From positions 1 to 64,000 of the forward strand of contig PYST01000038.1 of assembly GCA_003049485.1 (NCBI GenBank): a stretch of 64,000 nucleotides of DNA, written 5' to 3'. Of the stretch, positions 11,959 through 24,691 are shown piece after piece (the stretch's first letter is position 1; every line of letters begins with the position of its first letter). The notes beneath the pieces were generated by a model. The model saw only the letters and a list, made by a program, of their open reading frames with translations, searched no databases and had not been told where the DNA came from. This DNA comes from Ophioceras dolichostomum (taxonomy: Eukaryota; Ascomycota; Sordariomycetes; Magnaporthales; Ophioceraceae). The translations under genes and the position numbers were made by a program.

Positions 11959-14900
11959 ATGGGGTCGACTCAACAAACCCTGAAGCTGAGGCCATACAGT
12001 GCCAGCAGCCTCCCTGGCCCAGTCTCTCCCGAGAAACTCGCCTGCTCTCCAACACTGGACCTCTTGATTTGCGTCGACAGCGACAATGTCGTGTCCATCC
12101 GGCGAGCTAAGGGAGAGCAGGTGTCCAAGCCGGCCCGGAGATCGGGGGATGAAGTCGTGGCCCTGAGATGGAAGCCGGATGGTGAGTGAACTTCGTAACC
12201 ACTGGGGAGCCGTGAACACTACGCAGGGGCAGAGTCACGCAGAGTACTAAATAGTGTTTGCTAATGGTGGATTTGCATCAGGCCAGTATGTAGCCACGGC
12301 ATGGAGCGACGGCGTGGTGAGGCTCATGGGAATTGAGTCGACCAAGACACTACACCAAATCTCTCACCAGCCTAAAGAGGGCTCTCAGGGCCAACAACAA
12401 CCCCCCGGAAGAATCAACTACATCGCGTGGTCCAGGAACCGCGCAGGCAAGGCCCGCCGCCACAGAGACGACCTTCGCGGGACGGCGTTCGGAAGTGACG
12501 AGAGAAGGAAGACTGCCCTCCATGGCGCCGACAGTGATACTTGGCAGGACGATGCTCTCCTCTCAGGCGAGACACTAGCTGAGCTGAGCCTCGACGAGCA
12601 CAAGGAAGCGGTTCTGGACCTGCCCCTGGAGATCACATTCCTCGAAGTCGAGACCTCGCTGCCAAAGATCAGCCCGCTACCCGTCTCGGGGGGCACAGGG
12701 TAAGGAACATTTCGTCTTGTTCTTCTGCTCTCCCCTCCTGCTCTCCCCTTTCTTCCTAGAAAGCAACGAGTTGTTCGTCTTTAATTAACAAGGCTACATG
12801 TGTCAGTGATGATACTTTCGTCTTCTCCTCGCGAGCGTCTCTGGACTTCGTCTTCAGAGAGTTCAAGCCTGAGGACGCGGACAAAGTAGATGTTATGCTA
12901 GTCGGTACAGAGGACGGGCTGCTCTACCTCACCATCTACGATACCTTCAACGTCGGCACATTCAGATATTCGCTTCCACAGCCACGCGTCTCTCCTACAT
13001 CTCCGCCGCCCCCTGCTCTCCGCCTTGTGAACCACACGTCCCATCCGGACGTGTCCACCCACTCGTTGCTTTTCCAGAAGACGCAGAGCACCCAGCCCTC
13101 GGAAGCTGCTGTTGCCGAGGAAGAGCTGTACCTGGTCCCCATGGACCTGTGCTTCGTCCACTCGTCGCCCATCAACCTCTCGCTCCTAGCGTCGAAAATC
13201 ACCACGCTGCAGAAACTGCTGCGGTACATCCACCAGACGCAGGCGCACATGGCCTCGGAGTGGAGCTCCGCCAGGGAGCTGCCAGGGCGGTTCCTCACCA
13301 ACGTCTCGGAGGACCTCAAGGATACCAACGAGGGACCCCGCGACATCGTTGCGGCGCTATACCACACCGTCCTTACCGGACACGCGCATTCGGTGGTGAA
13401 AGAGTGGCTAGTCGACAGCGTTGCTGAGCGTGTAAGTTTGGCTCTACTCTCAACAGCTTTCTGTCTCCTGTTATCTTCTATCGTCCCTCTTTGAAACGCG
13501 TATTTGTAAGTAATTTGGGTACCCAGCCTAACCGCACCGTCCGAACAGGGCCACAAGCGGTGGGACAAAGCCGTGACCTCCGGCCTCGAGAACCTCCGGG
13601 GCCTCATCCACGAAAACCTCCTCCCAGCCCTAGACCGGTGTACCGTCATCCTCAGCCGACTCCTAGGCATCGCGCGCTTCCACGACGGGGGCCGCGTCGA
13701 CATCGGCTTCTCGGCGGCGCGCGTGTCTCGCCTGATCGAGGTCGTCTCCTGCCTCTCCCTGGCGGCCAACAGTCTGCTCGTGCACGTCATGGACGAGCTG
13801 GAGCTCTTCGCCACCTTCTCCGCCTGGCTGCGCTTCCAGATCGACAAGCTCGCGTCCCCCTCGGCCTCGGCGGGCGGCGCTGGCCCCGGCGGCATCGACG
13901 AGATGACAGAGCGCGAGGCGAGCATAGACAACGCCCGCGTGCTGCACTACATCTCCACGTATCTTACCTCGTCGCCGCGGGCCAACCAGCCCGCACCAGC
14001 AACGACTACGGGGCGTCGTGGTAGCGCCGGTGGTGGCGGCGGCGGCGGCGGCAGGGTCGGCCATCCGGCGGCTATGTTCTTCGGGCCGGTCGACGAGGAG
14101 AACTTCCGCAAGGACCGCGAGACGGTCGACGATGGCGTCGGCCTGTTCGACCTCCTCGACCGGCAGATCCAGCGTGCTGCACAGGGCTTACCCCATATGA
14201 AAGCCCTGCCCCGCGTAGACTTCTTGGCGGAGTACCTGCGGTCCAAGGCACAGGCTGTGTTCGACGACATTGCCGAGGCCGAGAGGCGAAGCGTGCGCTT
14301 CGGGCCTCCTACGAAGCTGGTTGTTGAAGGGCCTATTGGCAAGCACGAGATATGCATGAGAGCTGTAGGGAAATCTGTGAGTGGTTCCCCCCTTTCCCCA
14401 CTAGTCCTGCATACTTCTGCATACTGCCACCCCCTCTCCTCCCATCTGCTCTCTTTGCTGCTTACTGACCCTATTCCGCTGCCAGGACGGCGTGGATGGT
14501 CGATCATTTACAGCGATTACTCCTAGAGGCCGCCCGAACGAGTGTAAGCCTCCGCCCATCCACGTCTCACCCGGATGCCCGAACCACCCTCTTTGCCCAT
14601 GTGTGACGGCCAGGAGTCCCTCCCTAATTCACTAACTCTGCTCAACGTCTATGCTTCCCCACAGTGTACATATTCCGCACCAATATCGGTGTTATCAACG
14701 CCATTAGCAGCGCCATCTCAACAGATGTGTGCGCCTTTTCGTTGACGGGGGGCAAGCTGATCGACTTCAAGTTCTTGAACGCGGACACTCTTGTCGTCCT
14801 CTGGCATCCCAATGGTAAGATAGCAACACACGCCCGGTTTTCTCACAGCCCGCTGTTTTGCTCCAGCCCACTTGCTATCCTCCTGTCTACTTACATATTG

Positions 14901-15277
14901 AGTGGTGATTTGTGCTGATACGATAGGGAAACACCAATTCCTCACTCTCCACAGGAGCATCTCCGTTCCTGTTCCGCATGCCCGTCCAAGGAGCAGGAGG
15001 GATCACGGCCTACGCCCCTTACAGCGATGGGGTGGCGCCGACTCCCCGCGAGATCAGCGTGCAAGAATTGATGGGCAATTCCTCCTCGTCACGAATGGAC
15101 TTCGCTCCCGCAGACAACGGCGCAACGGCGTCAGGCAGCAGCGCTCCCTTCGTCCCAATCTGGATGGAGGTGAAGGAGCCCAGCAACGCTAGGGGCCATG
15201 TCCCTGCGCGGGTCTGCCTCCTGGGACGGGATAGAGTCACTTACAAGGTGTTTGAGCTGTACGAGGACTTGCTCTGA
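11959..15277 (+). CDS. apc4: Anaphase-promoting complex subunit 4 (APC4)
   Basis: Seven exons: 11959-12181, 12282-12699, 12807-13431, 13549-14376, 14486-14543, 14665-14814 and 14955-15277. All are GT-AG and join in phase to 874 residues. The first ~120 residues form the APC4 WD40-type start (LLICVDSDNVVSIRR, ALRWKPDGQYVATAWSDG), continuing with WD-like strands (DVMLVGTEDGLLYLTIYD). Around residues 400-440 comes the APC4 long domain: GHAHSVVKEWLVDSVAERGH, KRWDKAVTSGLENLRG. A Gly-rich loop encoded near 14030-14055 is a lineage insertion. The C-terminal exons carry further beta-propeller strands (FSLTGGKLIDFKFLNADTL, RVTYKVFELYEDLL). APC4 is a scaffold subunit of the APC/C ubiquitin ligase that drives mitotic exit; it connects APC1 and APC5. 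The start is the first in-frame ATG, 11 bases after an out-of-frame ATG. Confidence 0.92.
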
Positions 15278-16362
15278 GATGACGCTGTTTGCCTAGACGC
15301 GCCGATGCTCCCTTCCATCCTTTTTCCCTCTCCGGTAGGTCGGACGTCCAGGAAGTGGGAGGACAAGAGACATTCATTCAGTATGTGTGTGGGTTCCAGG
15401 CGGCGGGGCAGATATCATGTTTGACCAAGTACACCAGTCTATCATTTTCAGCATGATGCACAGAAAAAAACTCGTGACTGGACGGCAGAAATCTCCGGTC
15501 GTGTTCCCAGGAAGACCTTATGAATCCGTTGGGAGAACACTGTGTTAGTCGAACAGGGGGCATCTTACCGAGTACGTGGGATCGATATTTCACCTCACCT
15601 ACTACCACCACCTAACTTGACCCGGAATATGAGACAGTGTACAAAGATGGGAGGCCCCAAAACATCACCAACTTCCGTATCTTTTGACGTTCAATCCCGT
15701 CCGTAATTAAGCCGCAGGCTCCCTCGACATCGGGTAAAGCAAAGTCAAGATAATCTCCGATCCTTTTATTTCCCGTCTTTCGACCATGGTTGAACGAGCG
15801 AGGGTGGATGGACAGGGGCGTCTCTCAGTTGCCGAACCGAAAAGAAAAAGAAAAAAAAGAGTCTAATGCTTCTACGACCCGACCTTGTACTGTTGTGAAT
15901 CTAATCGAAATTACAAACGAACAAAGACTTGCTAAAGCAAGCATGTCCGCCGCGGCATATTGATTCTAGTATGAGGGGGAGGACAGATCTATCTAAATCC
16001 CAGAAAAAAGATACGGCGGTGCGACCTGCGACAGCCCCATTCGCAAGCATCCGAAGTCACCGGAGGGCCTGGTCTGTTGGTGATCGCCGCCTAACCGCTC
16101 CCGCTCGCTTCCCCTCGTGTCTCCCGTATTTCGAGTAATCTGTGTCTCCAGATGCGTCCTTAATCATTCATCGAGTGACCCCTCGACGGTCCTCATCGCA
16201 CACCCGCCTGTTTGCCAGGCCGGCTGCAAGCCTGCCATGCCAACCTGGCTCCCTCCCCCCATATCTCCCCCTTCCGCGAGTTCGTATCGGCCATTGGCGC
16301 TGTCCCCTCCATCTCCACTCTCTTCGTAGGACGCCAATATTCCCGTGTTCCAACGAATCACA
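15278..16362. other. Convergent intergenic region between APC4 and GTR2
   Basis: No gene is recognised in these 1,085 bases. They include an A-rich tract at about 15838-15860 and a C/T-rich segment next to the GTR2 stop. Both 3' UTRs lie here. Confidence 0.55.
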
Positions 16363-17751
16363 CTACTTCCTCCCCGGCTTAGTGATCTTGAAGAACTCGG
16401 TCAGGCCCTTGACCACGACATCGACGTTCATGTTCACCAGCGGCATCTTGTCGTACGTGCCCTCCTTCATGACGGCCACGAGCGCGAGGCAGCTGTCGAC
16501 CTCGCGCAGCATGATGGGCCTGGCGTCGTCGGCCAGCACGATGCAGCTCTCGTTCCAGCGGCAGGCGACCTGGTCCGCGAGCGGCTGCTGCTGGTCGCGC
16601 TCGAGGGACTCGACGTACTCGAGCGGACGCTTCCAGGTCCCGTAGACCTCGAGGATGTCGACGACGACGTCGATGTAGTCGGAGCAGATCTCGTACGATG
16701 CCATGTCGGCGGGCGCGTTGTCGGTCGCGATGTAGATCTTGCTGAGAATGTCGAACAGGTACGCCTTCTCGAAGCGGCACGTGCGGCAGAGCGACGTCAG
16801 CATGGCCTCGAGCTGGCCCAGGCGCGGTATCAGCTTCTGGATGACCTTGCTGAAGGCCTCGAAGATGCTGTGGTTGTATATCGACGTGAGGTGGAATCGG
16901 ACCGGCGCGTTCTCGAAGCCCTGGTCCGAGAGCTCGTCCTGGATGCGGATGGTGATGTCACGCTCGACGTCGAGCCGGTAGTCGTCCGACAGGCCGTCCA
17001 CCTTATGGATGAACACCTCGATGTTGATGTTCGGGAAGCCGCGCTGCAGGTTGAGGATTGTGACGTTGAGCTTAGCAACCGCCTCAAGGTAGTCGTCCTG
17101 TGCATCGATCACCCAGATGAGCGCCCCGATCTCGCCGAATATCGCGTCTATGTCGAAGCCGGGCGTGTCGAAGTAGTCTATTTGCCCTGGAAAATCCCAG
17201 ACTTGGAAGTCCATAAACGAGCTGCGATTTTGGGAGGTCAGTCGTGAACCAAACGCGAACCAAACGTGAACCAGTCAGGTCAGGAAACGTGGATGCTGGG
17301 GGAAACTGGACGACTTACGTCATGGAATCTTTCTGGATTCGTGCTGTAGACTCAAGGAAGAGGGTTTCGTTTGGTGGCAGTTTGTGGAAAACGACACTCG
17401 ATATGGATGATTTGCCACTCCTAAACATGGAAAATATGGAAATTTCAGCTGTGTCCACATGGCTAGACGCCTCTCGTGAGGGCCGCATTGTATGGAAAGA
17501 AGGCTTTAAGGGCGAACGTACCTCCGTTGCCCCATTAGAAGCAGCCTGGGCTTTCCTTTGTCCGATACATCCTGTAGTGTCTCGGACAGCCGGGAGCTAC
17601 CGGCTGGATCTCTCCTCTGGATTCGTTGACGGTTCTGCTCGTGAATACGCTCAAGGTTTAGCGACGCTGGACTGATAAATCTCACTGTGCCACGGCGGGG
17701 CGACCCTGGCGCCGACGCCGACGCCGTGGCGCTGTGATCTTCAGATGACAT
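16363..17751 (-). CDS. gtr2: Rag GTPase, RagC/D type (GTR2)
   Basis: Three exons (17751-17522, 17420-17319, 17221-16363) join in phase to 396 residues. A Ser/Arg-rich N-terminal tail of ~65 residues precedes a Rag GTPase domain. The P-loop GQRRSGKSS falls at about residues 74-82 and is split by intron 1. The switch II/G3 motif is WDFPGQIDYF, followed by IGALIWVIDAQDDYLEA and the G4-like VFIHKVDGLS. The C-terminal half is the Rag dimerisation (roadblock-like) domain. WDFPGQ and HKVDG are typical of RagC/D/Gtr2 rather than RagA/Gtr1. Gtr2 pairs with Gtr1 on the vacuole and activates TORC1 in response to amino acids. The TAG stop is followed by 64 open codons, but these are Arg/Gly-rich and come from a purine-rich UTR. 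Confidence 0.94.
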
Positions 17752-20700
17752 GACGAAAGAAGGTGGTGCTCAAAATGGCGCAGGAGCTAGGTGGTGGTCG
17801 GTTTATGTAAGGTAGCTCTTGTATGGAGAAAGAGCAACAGGAATTATCATAGAAGTGCTGTGTTTGGCAAAGAGAGCATATCGCTTTGTGCCCAATTCTC
17901 CCGCCTGCGCAAAAACTCCAGGCGTCCGGCGTCAAGTGCTCAGAGCCCACAGGTGAGCCCAAGGCCGGCGCCCTGCGTGTTTAAGACAGGGTGATGGACA
18001 CAAGGCGGTAGCCAGGAAGCGAGCGTGTCACGATCTGTCCATGGCAGTCGGCTGGGTCGACTGGACCGTGGCCGGCACAGCGAGTCTGCCAGTCCGATCT
18101 TCTTCTGGACGGCTTGACACCGCTGAGGCCCGTCCAGTCGAGCACCCGTCTCGGTCTGCCGACTGCGGGAAGGCCCTCCTCTCAGATTCGCTGTAGATGT
18201 TACCGGCTCGAGGACACAAATCGGGAGAAGGAGGGCGACGCCCAGGATTTCTCGAGATATCGCAACTAGCGACGACGGACGGTTGCATAGATCATAGATA
18301 GCGGGTCGAGGAAGGGACGGACGGGTAGACACGGGAGGAGAAGAAGAGAGGGAGGAGGGAAGGGATCGAAGATGGTGCTGCAAGCTGAAGAGGGAGGAGA
18401 TGCCAAGAAAAATTCTCATCAGCTTGTTCCCGTCCTTGCGGCGACACGCAAACACAAGATGGGTGGCGATACGACAACGTACGTCCGCACCCGCGTTTTG
18501 TGCAGAGTTTGACAAGAGCGAAGAGAGAAGGTTTGAAAAGTGAGAGGTTGAGATAAACCAGACTTCCCGCCTACGAGGATGATAAATATGGATTTTTTTT
18601 TTTGTTTCTCTTTTTTTTTCTCCGCGCATCTTACGGTGATACAACCCGGGCAAACCCAGAGTGGCTCAGCGCCCATGACGATGCACACTGGCTACGACTG
18701 GCTGCTGCTGCTGCTCCCTGCTGGCCAACAGCAGCACAAAAGTGACTCAACTCGAGTCTCGCGTGCCCGTTGGTGCCTGCTTTTTTTTTACCAGAGATCC
18801 GAAGTTGCACTCGTCCATCTCCAATCGTGGGAGAACCAGGGGGTGAAGCCTAGCGGAACGAGCGAGGACTGAGCGGGAATGTGAGAAACGACAGAGAGTG
18901 TGCAGAACAGGAACAGGAAGGGCATAGAACGGAAAAGAAAAAAGCAAGGAAATGAGAGAGAAAAAAAGGCGCAAGACATGGACGGGAAGGTCCAGAATTA
19001 GGAACGGGAAGCATGCATGGTTGATCATAGAGAACGAGGGAGCTCCTTAGCAGGCACGGCGGCGTGGCAGGCATAGCCCAGGGTGGACTTGACAGATTGA
19101 GCGAGTCGGCGGCGGGCCGCAACAAACAAGGTGCGCGATATACCAGGGCGGGCTGGTGAGATGTGATGGGCGATGATGGGTGATGGGTGACGGGGGCAGC
19201 GGTTGGTCCCTTGGGCTGAAGCTGTGGAACGGTGCCTGATCCAGGTCGCCGGGAACTTGGCTGCGCCCGGCCCTGGTAAACCCTTCCCATCCTATCCCCA
19301 TCCAGGAAGAGGAGGGTGAGGGTATGAGGGCTGACGGATGGGGGATGGGGGATGACTGAGGGAGAGATGAGGTGTGACGAGGACCAGCCTGGTAATGTTG
19401 CCGGCCGGGTTTTCGACCTCCCAGCACTTGCCGAAACTGGGTGTTCCTTTCTTCTTTGGAATCTTTTTTGCTCCCCTTCTCTAGCTCGTTCAGGGGTAGG
19501 GGTGAAGAATAAGGGGCGAGTGCGGCAAAAGAAAAAGAAAAAAAAAGCACAGGTAGGCTAGGGTGGGTGGGGGTTGGAGGAAAAACAAGAGCAAGAAACG
19601 AGAAAATCGTGCTTCCGAGTGTCAGGACAAGGTGTATGTCATTGGGCAGGAAACTCACCTCCATCTCGGTACAAGATGCCGGATGCGGCTGTCGACGGGA
19701 ACTAGAGGGAGAGGACGGTAATTTTCGGTTGCTCTCCTTCTTAGACGAGACCCTGATATTGCGATGTTTGCTTAAGGTGTTGGTTGGTATGATGAAGCCA
19801 AGCAGATGTCAAACCAGGCCCGCAGAGAGCTCTGGTTGGGTGCTGATTTGCTGGAATGCTGGTGGGTGAGCTCTTGTCGTCTGGCGGCAGGACGAGATCG
19901 ACAATAGCGCATGGATGGTCAGCCCAGCTAGCCCAGGTCGCGAGCCCACGTTTAGCAACACCTAGCCGAAGAAGCTGTCCAAGCTGGAGGAGCTGCTGCC
20001 GAAGGCTGGCGACACGCGACCCCAGGTCGAGAGCTCGACAGAGACAAGGCCGCCTACACACGGCTTAGGCGTGGAACGGGGTACAGAAACTAACGTCAAA
20101 TTGCTCGGGCGGGCCGTTACAAGTAGCGTGACTGCGGCAGCTCGAGTTTGGCGAGATGGTGCCTCGAAAAGGAAGGCCAGCCCTGGGAAAAGCAAGTCGC
20201 GTTGGTTCTCCTGAAGCTCGAGGACAAGTCTGCAGTCTTGCTCCCCTGAGCGAGCGCGATTCCTAACCCTCCTCCGTCCAATGCGGTAGCGGGAAGCGAA
20301 ACTGCTTATGGCTCAGTAGATCCAAACGGTCCGTTACTCGCGGGCTTCGGCGTCGCAATCGGGTCGAATTGAGCTATGCCGCCGGAAGGCAAAAGCAAGA
20401 AGAAGAAAAAGAGAAGAAATTAATGCAAATTAGCGAGTTGGGACAATACCGGCGGCCTGATTGTTTGGTGATGTGGCAGCTTTCAGAACAAGGGCCGCCG
20501 CACTGAGCTCGAGGACACACGCGGCTGAATGGATGCGGGGTTCATGTTATCGGTGGCACCAAGCCTGGCCATTTCAAGCGGCACATTGGTACCTAAGCGC
20601 TGTGAGCTTTTAGCGAGCTTTACAGCACGGACTGCCCTGGGAGACCACTGTCAGATCTCGTGCGAAAATCATCATTCACCAACTGTAATCTCATCAGCAA

Positions 20701-21070
20701 CATCAATATCAAAAAAGAGGAGGGTGAAATGTTTACAGAGTATCACATTTTTGCTACCTAAGATCCCACGAACTCCTCCTTTCCACTGTCCCATTCACCA
20801 AACTTCATGCATATTCCTCCCTGCAAACAGGCGATGATGATAATCCCTGCCGGGATCGAGCCCGGGAAAACGAACGATTAAAGGTCGATACCTAGAACAA
20901 ATGAGCCCCGTCAAACAGTAAGAGAAGAGAAGAAGAAAAAAGCAACGGGAAGGGTAAAGAAAAAAAAAGAGATATGAAGGAGGAAGAATATGATAGGAAG
21001 TAACAGAGAAGGACGGAAAGGAAAGAAACCCCCAAACGACATTGCATTGCGCAGTTAGGTACAGTTCAGT
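17752..21070. other. Intergenic region between GTR2 and the MIF-domain gene
   Basis: The 3.3 kb region contains only low-complexity open frames (up to 237 codons, minus strand, Ser/Leu/Arg-rich) with no domain. It has A/T-rich runs (near 18592-18618, 18780-18789, 19530-19545, 20935-20970). A 16-base inverted sequence with a 6-base loop near 20850 resembles a tRNA T-arm but has no tRNA around it. The GTR2 promoter lies at the left side and the 3' UTR of the MIF-domain gene at the right. Confidence 0.5.
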
Positions 21071-22930
21071 TCACTCATGCGACGGCATCTGCGGCACCTC
21101 GTCCTCCTTGTACGCCGACGGCCAGCCCAAGATGCTGGCCACGAAGCTCTTCCTGCGCTTGGTCTTCTTCTCGTCGCCATCCCTGGGCGCCGGGCTCGAG
21201 CGGGGCCTCTGGCTCTGCCCGTTCTGGCCGTGGGGGTCCAGCGGCGGGACCGGCGGGAGGGCCGGCATGGGCGGAGCCGTGTCCGAGGCGCTGGCGGGAG
21301 GCGTGATCTCGGCGATGGACGGGTTCTTGAAGTTACCCAAGGATTGCTAGTAGTAGTAGTAGTAGTAGTAGTATTGGAAAGAGTTAGTGAAAAGAAGTCA
21401 TATAATATGTGGAGAACGGATAGATGGAGGAGGAGATCATTAAATGGAAGGAGGAGGAAGAAGGGGAAGAGGACTAGACGAGGAAAGGAAAGACGAGAAT
21501 AAGTAAGAAGAAGAAGGAGAAGGGCCCAGCATCGCTTACTACCTACCCGCATGCTCAGCCTGTTCTTGATCCGCGACATCCTCTTGTTCGCCACGTCGTC
21601 GGCCGGGTCCTCGATCTCCAGCCCGTGCTCCTTGGCCAGCTCGTAGATCTCGCCCGACGTGGTCTTTCCGTTGAACGCGACGCTATCCTCCGGCATAGGC
21701 ACGAAGCGGAGGATGCCCCTCGAGGGCGGGACGCCGAGCGACTCCTCCATATGCTTCTGGATCAGCGCCGCGTTGCGCTTGTTGGTCGTGGCCTGGACCG
21801 AGGAGGGCAGCGCGTAAACGGCCATCGAGTACGATGGCTCGAACGTGCCACCGAACATCATGCACACGCCGTGCTGGATTGTCACCACGATGGAGGAGAC
21901 AGGCCGCTGGAAGCGCAGGGAGAGGTGGTATGAGAGCTCGGTGATGAAGGTGAACTCGTCGTTGAGCTGTGGTGGTTTTGTTGTGCCGTAAATTTGTTAG
22001 TAAGTGGTCTATCTCTCTCTATCTCTCTTCTTTGTCTTCTCGTCTGTTTGTTTTATCGGGCATGGATGGAATAGGCACACGTACGATAACGTTGGTCTTC
22101 ACCTCGGCCATGACGATGGCCTCGCCACGGACGCGGTCCTGCAGCGCCAGGGCAGAGCCGCCATCCCACCTCGTAGGAGCGCCGTCCTTCTTGGGCACCG
22201 CGAACGCCTCGTCGAAGTACGAGCTCCTCCGCTTCTGGACGTCGATGCTGGCCTGGTTCTTAGCCGAAGCGCGCAGCGCGGGATCCCCTGGCGGAGGCCG
22301 GTCGATGTCCCGCATGGTGCGGAAGTCGCCGTCGACGATCGCCGTGGACTGCCTGTTCGACATTGTCGCTGCAGTCTTTGCCGTTTTTGCTGCTGTCGTT
22401 GTTGAGGTTGTTGGCGTCACGACTATCACGGTCTTGATCTTCTTCTTCTTCTTCTGCTCCTCCTCCGGCTTCCCTGATGTTTCTCCTCCTTGGTGTTGTT
22501 GCTCTTGCTGCGCCTTTCGTCGTTGGGCGAAGGACAGGTTGGAGAACGACTTAGACGAGAGCAGGGCCTTTCCCTTCACCCTTGGCTTCTCGCTGGCCTT
22601 AATACCACCTTGAGGGCCCGGTTGGCTCTGTTGGGGAGAGTAAGTGGGGGGAGCGTGTGAAAGGGTGGTGGTGGCAGTGGTGGTGCCGATGCTGCTGCCA
22701 GTGCTTCTGCCGGTGTCGCCGCCGCCGCTAAGTTGGCGCTCTTCCGTCCCAGAATCTGCAAGGGCACGAACAGCAGAGATAGCTGTAGCTGTGGTAGCTG
22801 CAGCATTGGCGGCTACTGCAGAAGCAGTTCTCGCATGGCTTGCTGGACTTGCAGAGCTTACAGGCCTAGCAGGCCTAACACGGCCACCAGGGCTACCAGG
22901 GCTACCAGGGCTAGCCTTCTCCGAAGCCAT
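21071..22930 (-). CDS. Protein with internal MIF/tautomerase-like domain
   Basis: Three exons (22930-22085, 21966-21547, 21346-21071) encode 513 residues. Residues 1-~265 are disordered: Ser/Gly/Pro-rich with SPGSPG repeats, a Lys-rich block (EEEQKKKKKIK) and phospho-site-like QKRRSSYFDE. Residues ~272-400 match the macrophage migration inhibitory factor fold: EVKTNVIL, LSLRFQRPVSSIVVTIQHG, MMFGGTFEPSYSM, then ESLGVPPSRGILRFVPM. Classical MIF proteins are ~115 residues and use a free N-terminal proline as catalytic base. Here the domain is internal and the proline position is not available, so tautomerase activity is unlikely (inference). The C-terminal ~90 residues are Pro-rich and basic (KKTKRRKSFVASILGW). 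Fungal proteins of this layout are known only as MIF-domain proteins of unclear role. Intron 2 carries a TAG microsatellite against its acceptor. Confidence 0.8.
21348..21373. repeat. (TAG)8 trinucleotide microsatellite at an intron 3' end
   Basis: Eight TAG units on the plus strand (CTA on the minus strand) form the last bases of intron 2 of the MIF-domain gene and supply its AG acceptor at 21347-21348. Unit number is likely to vary between strains and would change the length of the tract before the acceptor, not the coding sequence. Confidence 0.9.
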
Positions 22931-24691
22931 GGTTCAGGCCCGCGACCTCGGGAATGTCGAGTGCGGACGTGCGCGGATGAGGGCTATGTCAGACGGCGAG
23001 GAGCCGGCTTCCACGCTAAGTCTCGGTGGCGGGCAGCGAGAGGAAAAGACAATTGCCGATCGAAGCGGTTCGTGCTAGTCTAATCTGAATTGACAACTAG
23101 GGCCTCCTCTGGGTCCGCGATCCTCAAAATTGAATTCCGTGGCACTTATCTGAGGCTGATAGTGATAGGCACTTGGTGCTTGGCGGTAGTCGGTAAGGTG
23201 ATGGGCAGCTATCTGAATGTCTGGAGTCGGGCAAGAGAAGGCGCTCCCGGGACGTGAGTGAGCGGGTTGCGGATGCTTTCGGATGCTGTAAATGGCTCGA
23301 TACCTCGAACTACCGTAGTGACGGCGATGTCGATGGCGCACACTCGGTTCTGTTGGATAAAGGCCGAGTTTCCGCCACAAAGCTTTTTTTCTCTAGCCGG
23401 TCGATGACTGCGCGCTGTGGCTGCTGGAGGGATCAAAGCAACTCACGAACTGATGAACCTCATCCGTCCAGTCTGCCGAGTCCGCCCGGACTCTCGACCT
23501 GTCACACACCTCTCAAGGTGCCCACTAGATGTAGATGACAACTCGGAAATCGGTCCGGAGGAGCTTTCGACTTGGGAATGCCCGGCTGCTAGCTACAACA
23601 GCGACAATAAGGTTTGGGTTAAGAAAAGGAGGTCCCTTCGTCTGGAGGCACGATTCGACTACAGCGGAAGACATGGCTGAAGTAAATCTCCTACTTGAGA
23701 TGCGCCGAACGCAGGAACCGACCAACCAGCGAGGAAACCAGCAGGGAAACAAGGCCATGCTGCTGGCTGGCCGCGTTCCGTCGTCGTCCATCCACAAAAG
23801 TCTCAGTGCCAGGTCTGTTCTCGCCACGAGCGGGACGGGGCGGCGGGATGGACGGGTTCCCACCGAAGATGGAGAAAGGGAAAAGGAGCTCCATGGACGG
23901 ACTGGAGCATGGATGGAGCAAGAATGGAGTAAGAATGTAGCGAGAGCGACGGAAAAGAGCCCAAGAGGCCAGGGTTAGTTAAACTTGTGGTGGTCCTGTG
24001 CTACTTGGACGGGACACCCAAGATCCACGAATATGAGAGCTCCCTGCCTCAGCTCACCCAGCTCACTCGGCTCTTTCGCCTTCGCCGTCCGGGCCATTGA
24101 GGGTGCGGCGTGCCACAGGGCACGGACAGTGGGTGGCTGCAGACTCGGGGGGAAACCGCCACTAGAACGATAGAGTCAGAATACCGCAAAGGTAAATCGA
24201 ATCGCGACGTATGCAAGCAATGGGAAGCAATGAGAAGGCGGAAAGGTCGTCTGTTCATGGATGAAATAGAGGGTACAGGCGCAGATACAGGGACAGGTTG
24301 AGACTTTCCATAACACTTAGCTAGTATTTGCGAGAGGACAAGATAACATAATTCCCAGACCCAAGAACGAGGAAAAAGAATTGTTTAAAAGCAGCCAGGA
24401 ATACGCCGTATATGGCTACCAATTCAAGGAGAACGAAAGGCGATGACACTGTCCACGGCTTCATGTACCTAAAGGCAGGTACCACCACCTAACATATGAG
24501 CTACCACAACCCCACATTCCACCTCCATCCTCACACAGCATTTGTCATTATTTCGTACATGATAGATACACCAAGCTACCGTTGGTACACATATGGACAG
24601 GCGCATGGACACGAAAACGGGATTACCGATGTCGATGTCATCATGCCATGCCCAACAATATCACCCTACGATCCCAACCCGACTTGGTCTC
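22931..24691. other. Intergenic region between the MIF-domain and membrane-protein genes
   Basis: No domain-bearing frame is seen in 1.76 kb. Open frames up to 147 codons are present on both strands but have no family motif. It includes the promoter of the MIF-domain gene (right of 22930) and the 3' UTR of the membrane-protein gene (left of 24692), with a TACCTA/GGCAGGTACC cluster at about 24465-24490. Confidence 0.5.

Noticed and set aside
16168..16362. 64 open codons in frame after the GTR2 TAG stop
   Set aside because: The encoded sequence is Arg/Gly/Trp-rich and comes from a purine-rich 3' UTR on this strand; codon use is not coding-like, unlike the uS3 extension.
17940..18653. 237-codon minus-strand frame between GTR2 and the MIF-domain gene
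   Set aside because: No recognisable motif, irregular composition and no good start context or intron signals.
20835..20900. Possible tRNA gene (GGGATCGAGCCC-like T-arm)
   Set aside because: The stem closes a 6-base instead of a 7-base loop, and no matching acceptor, D-arm or anticodon arm was found on either strand.
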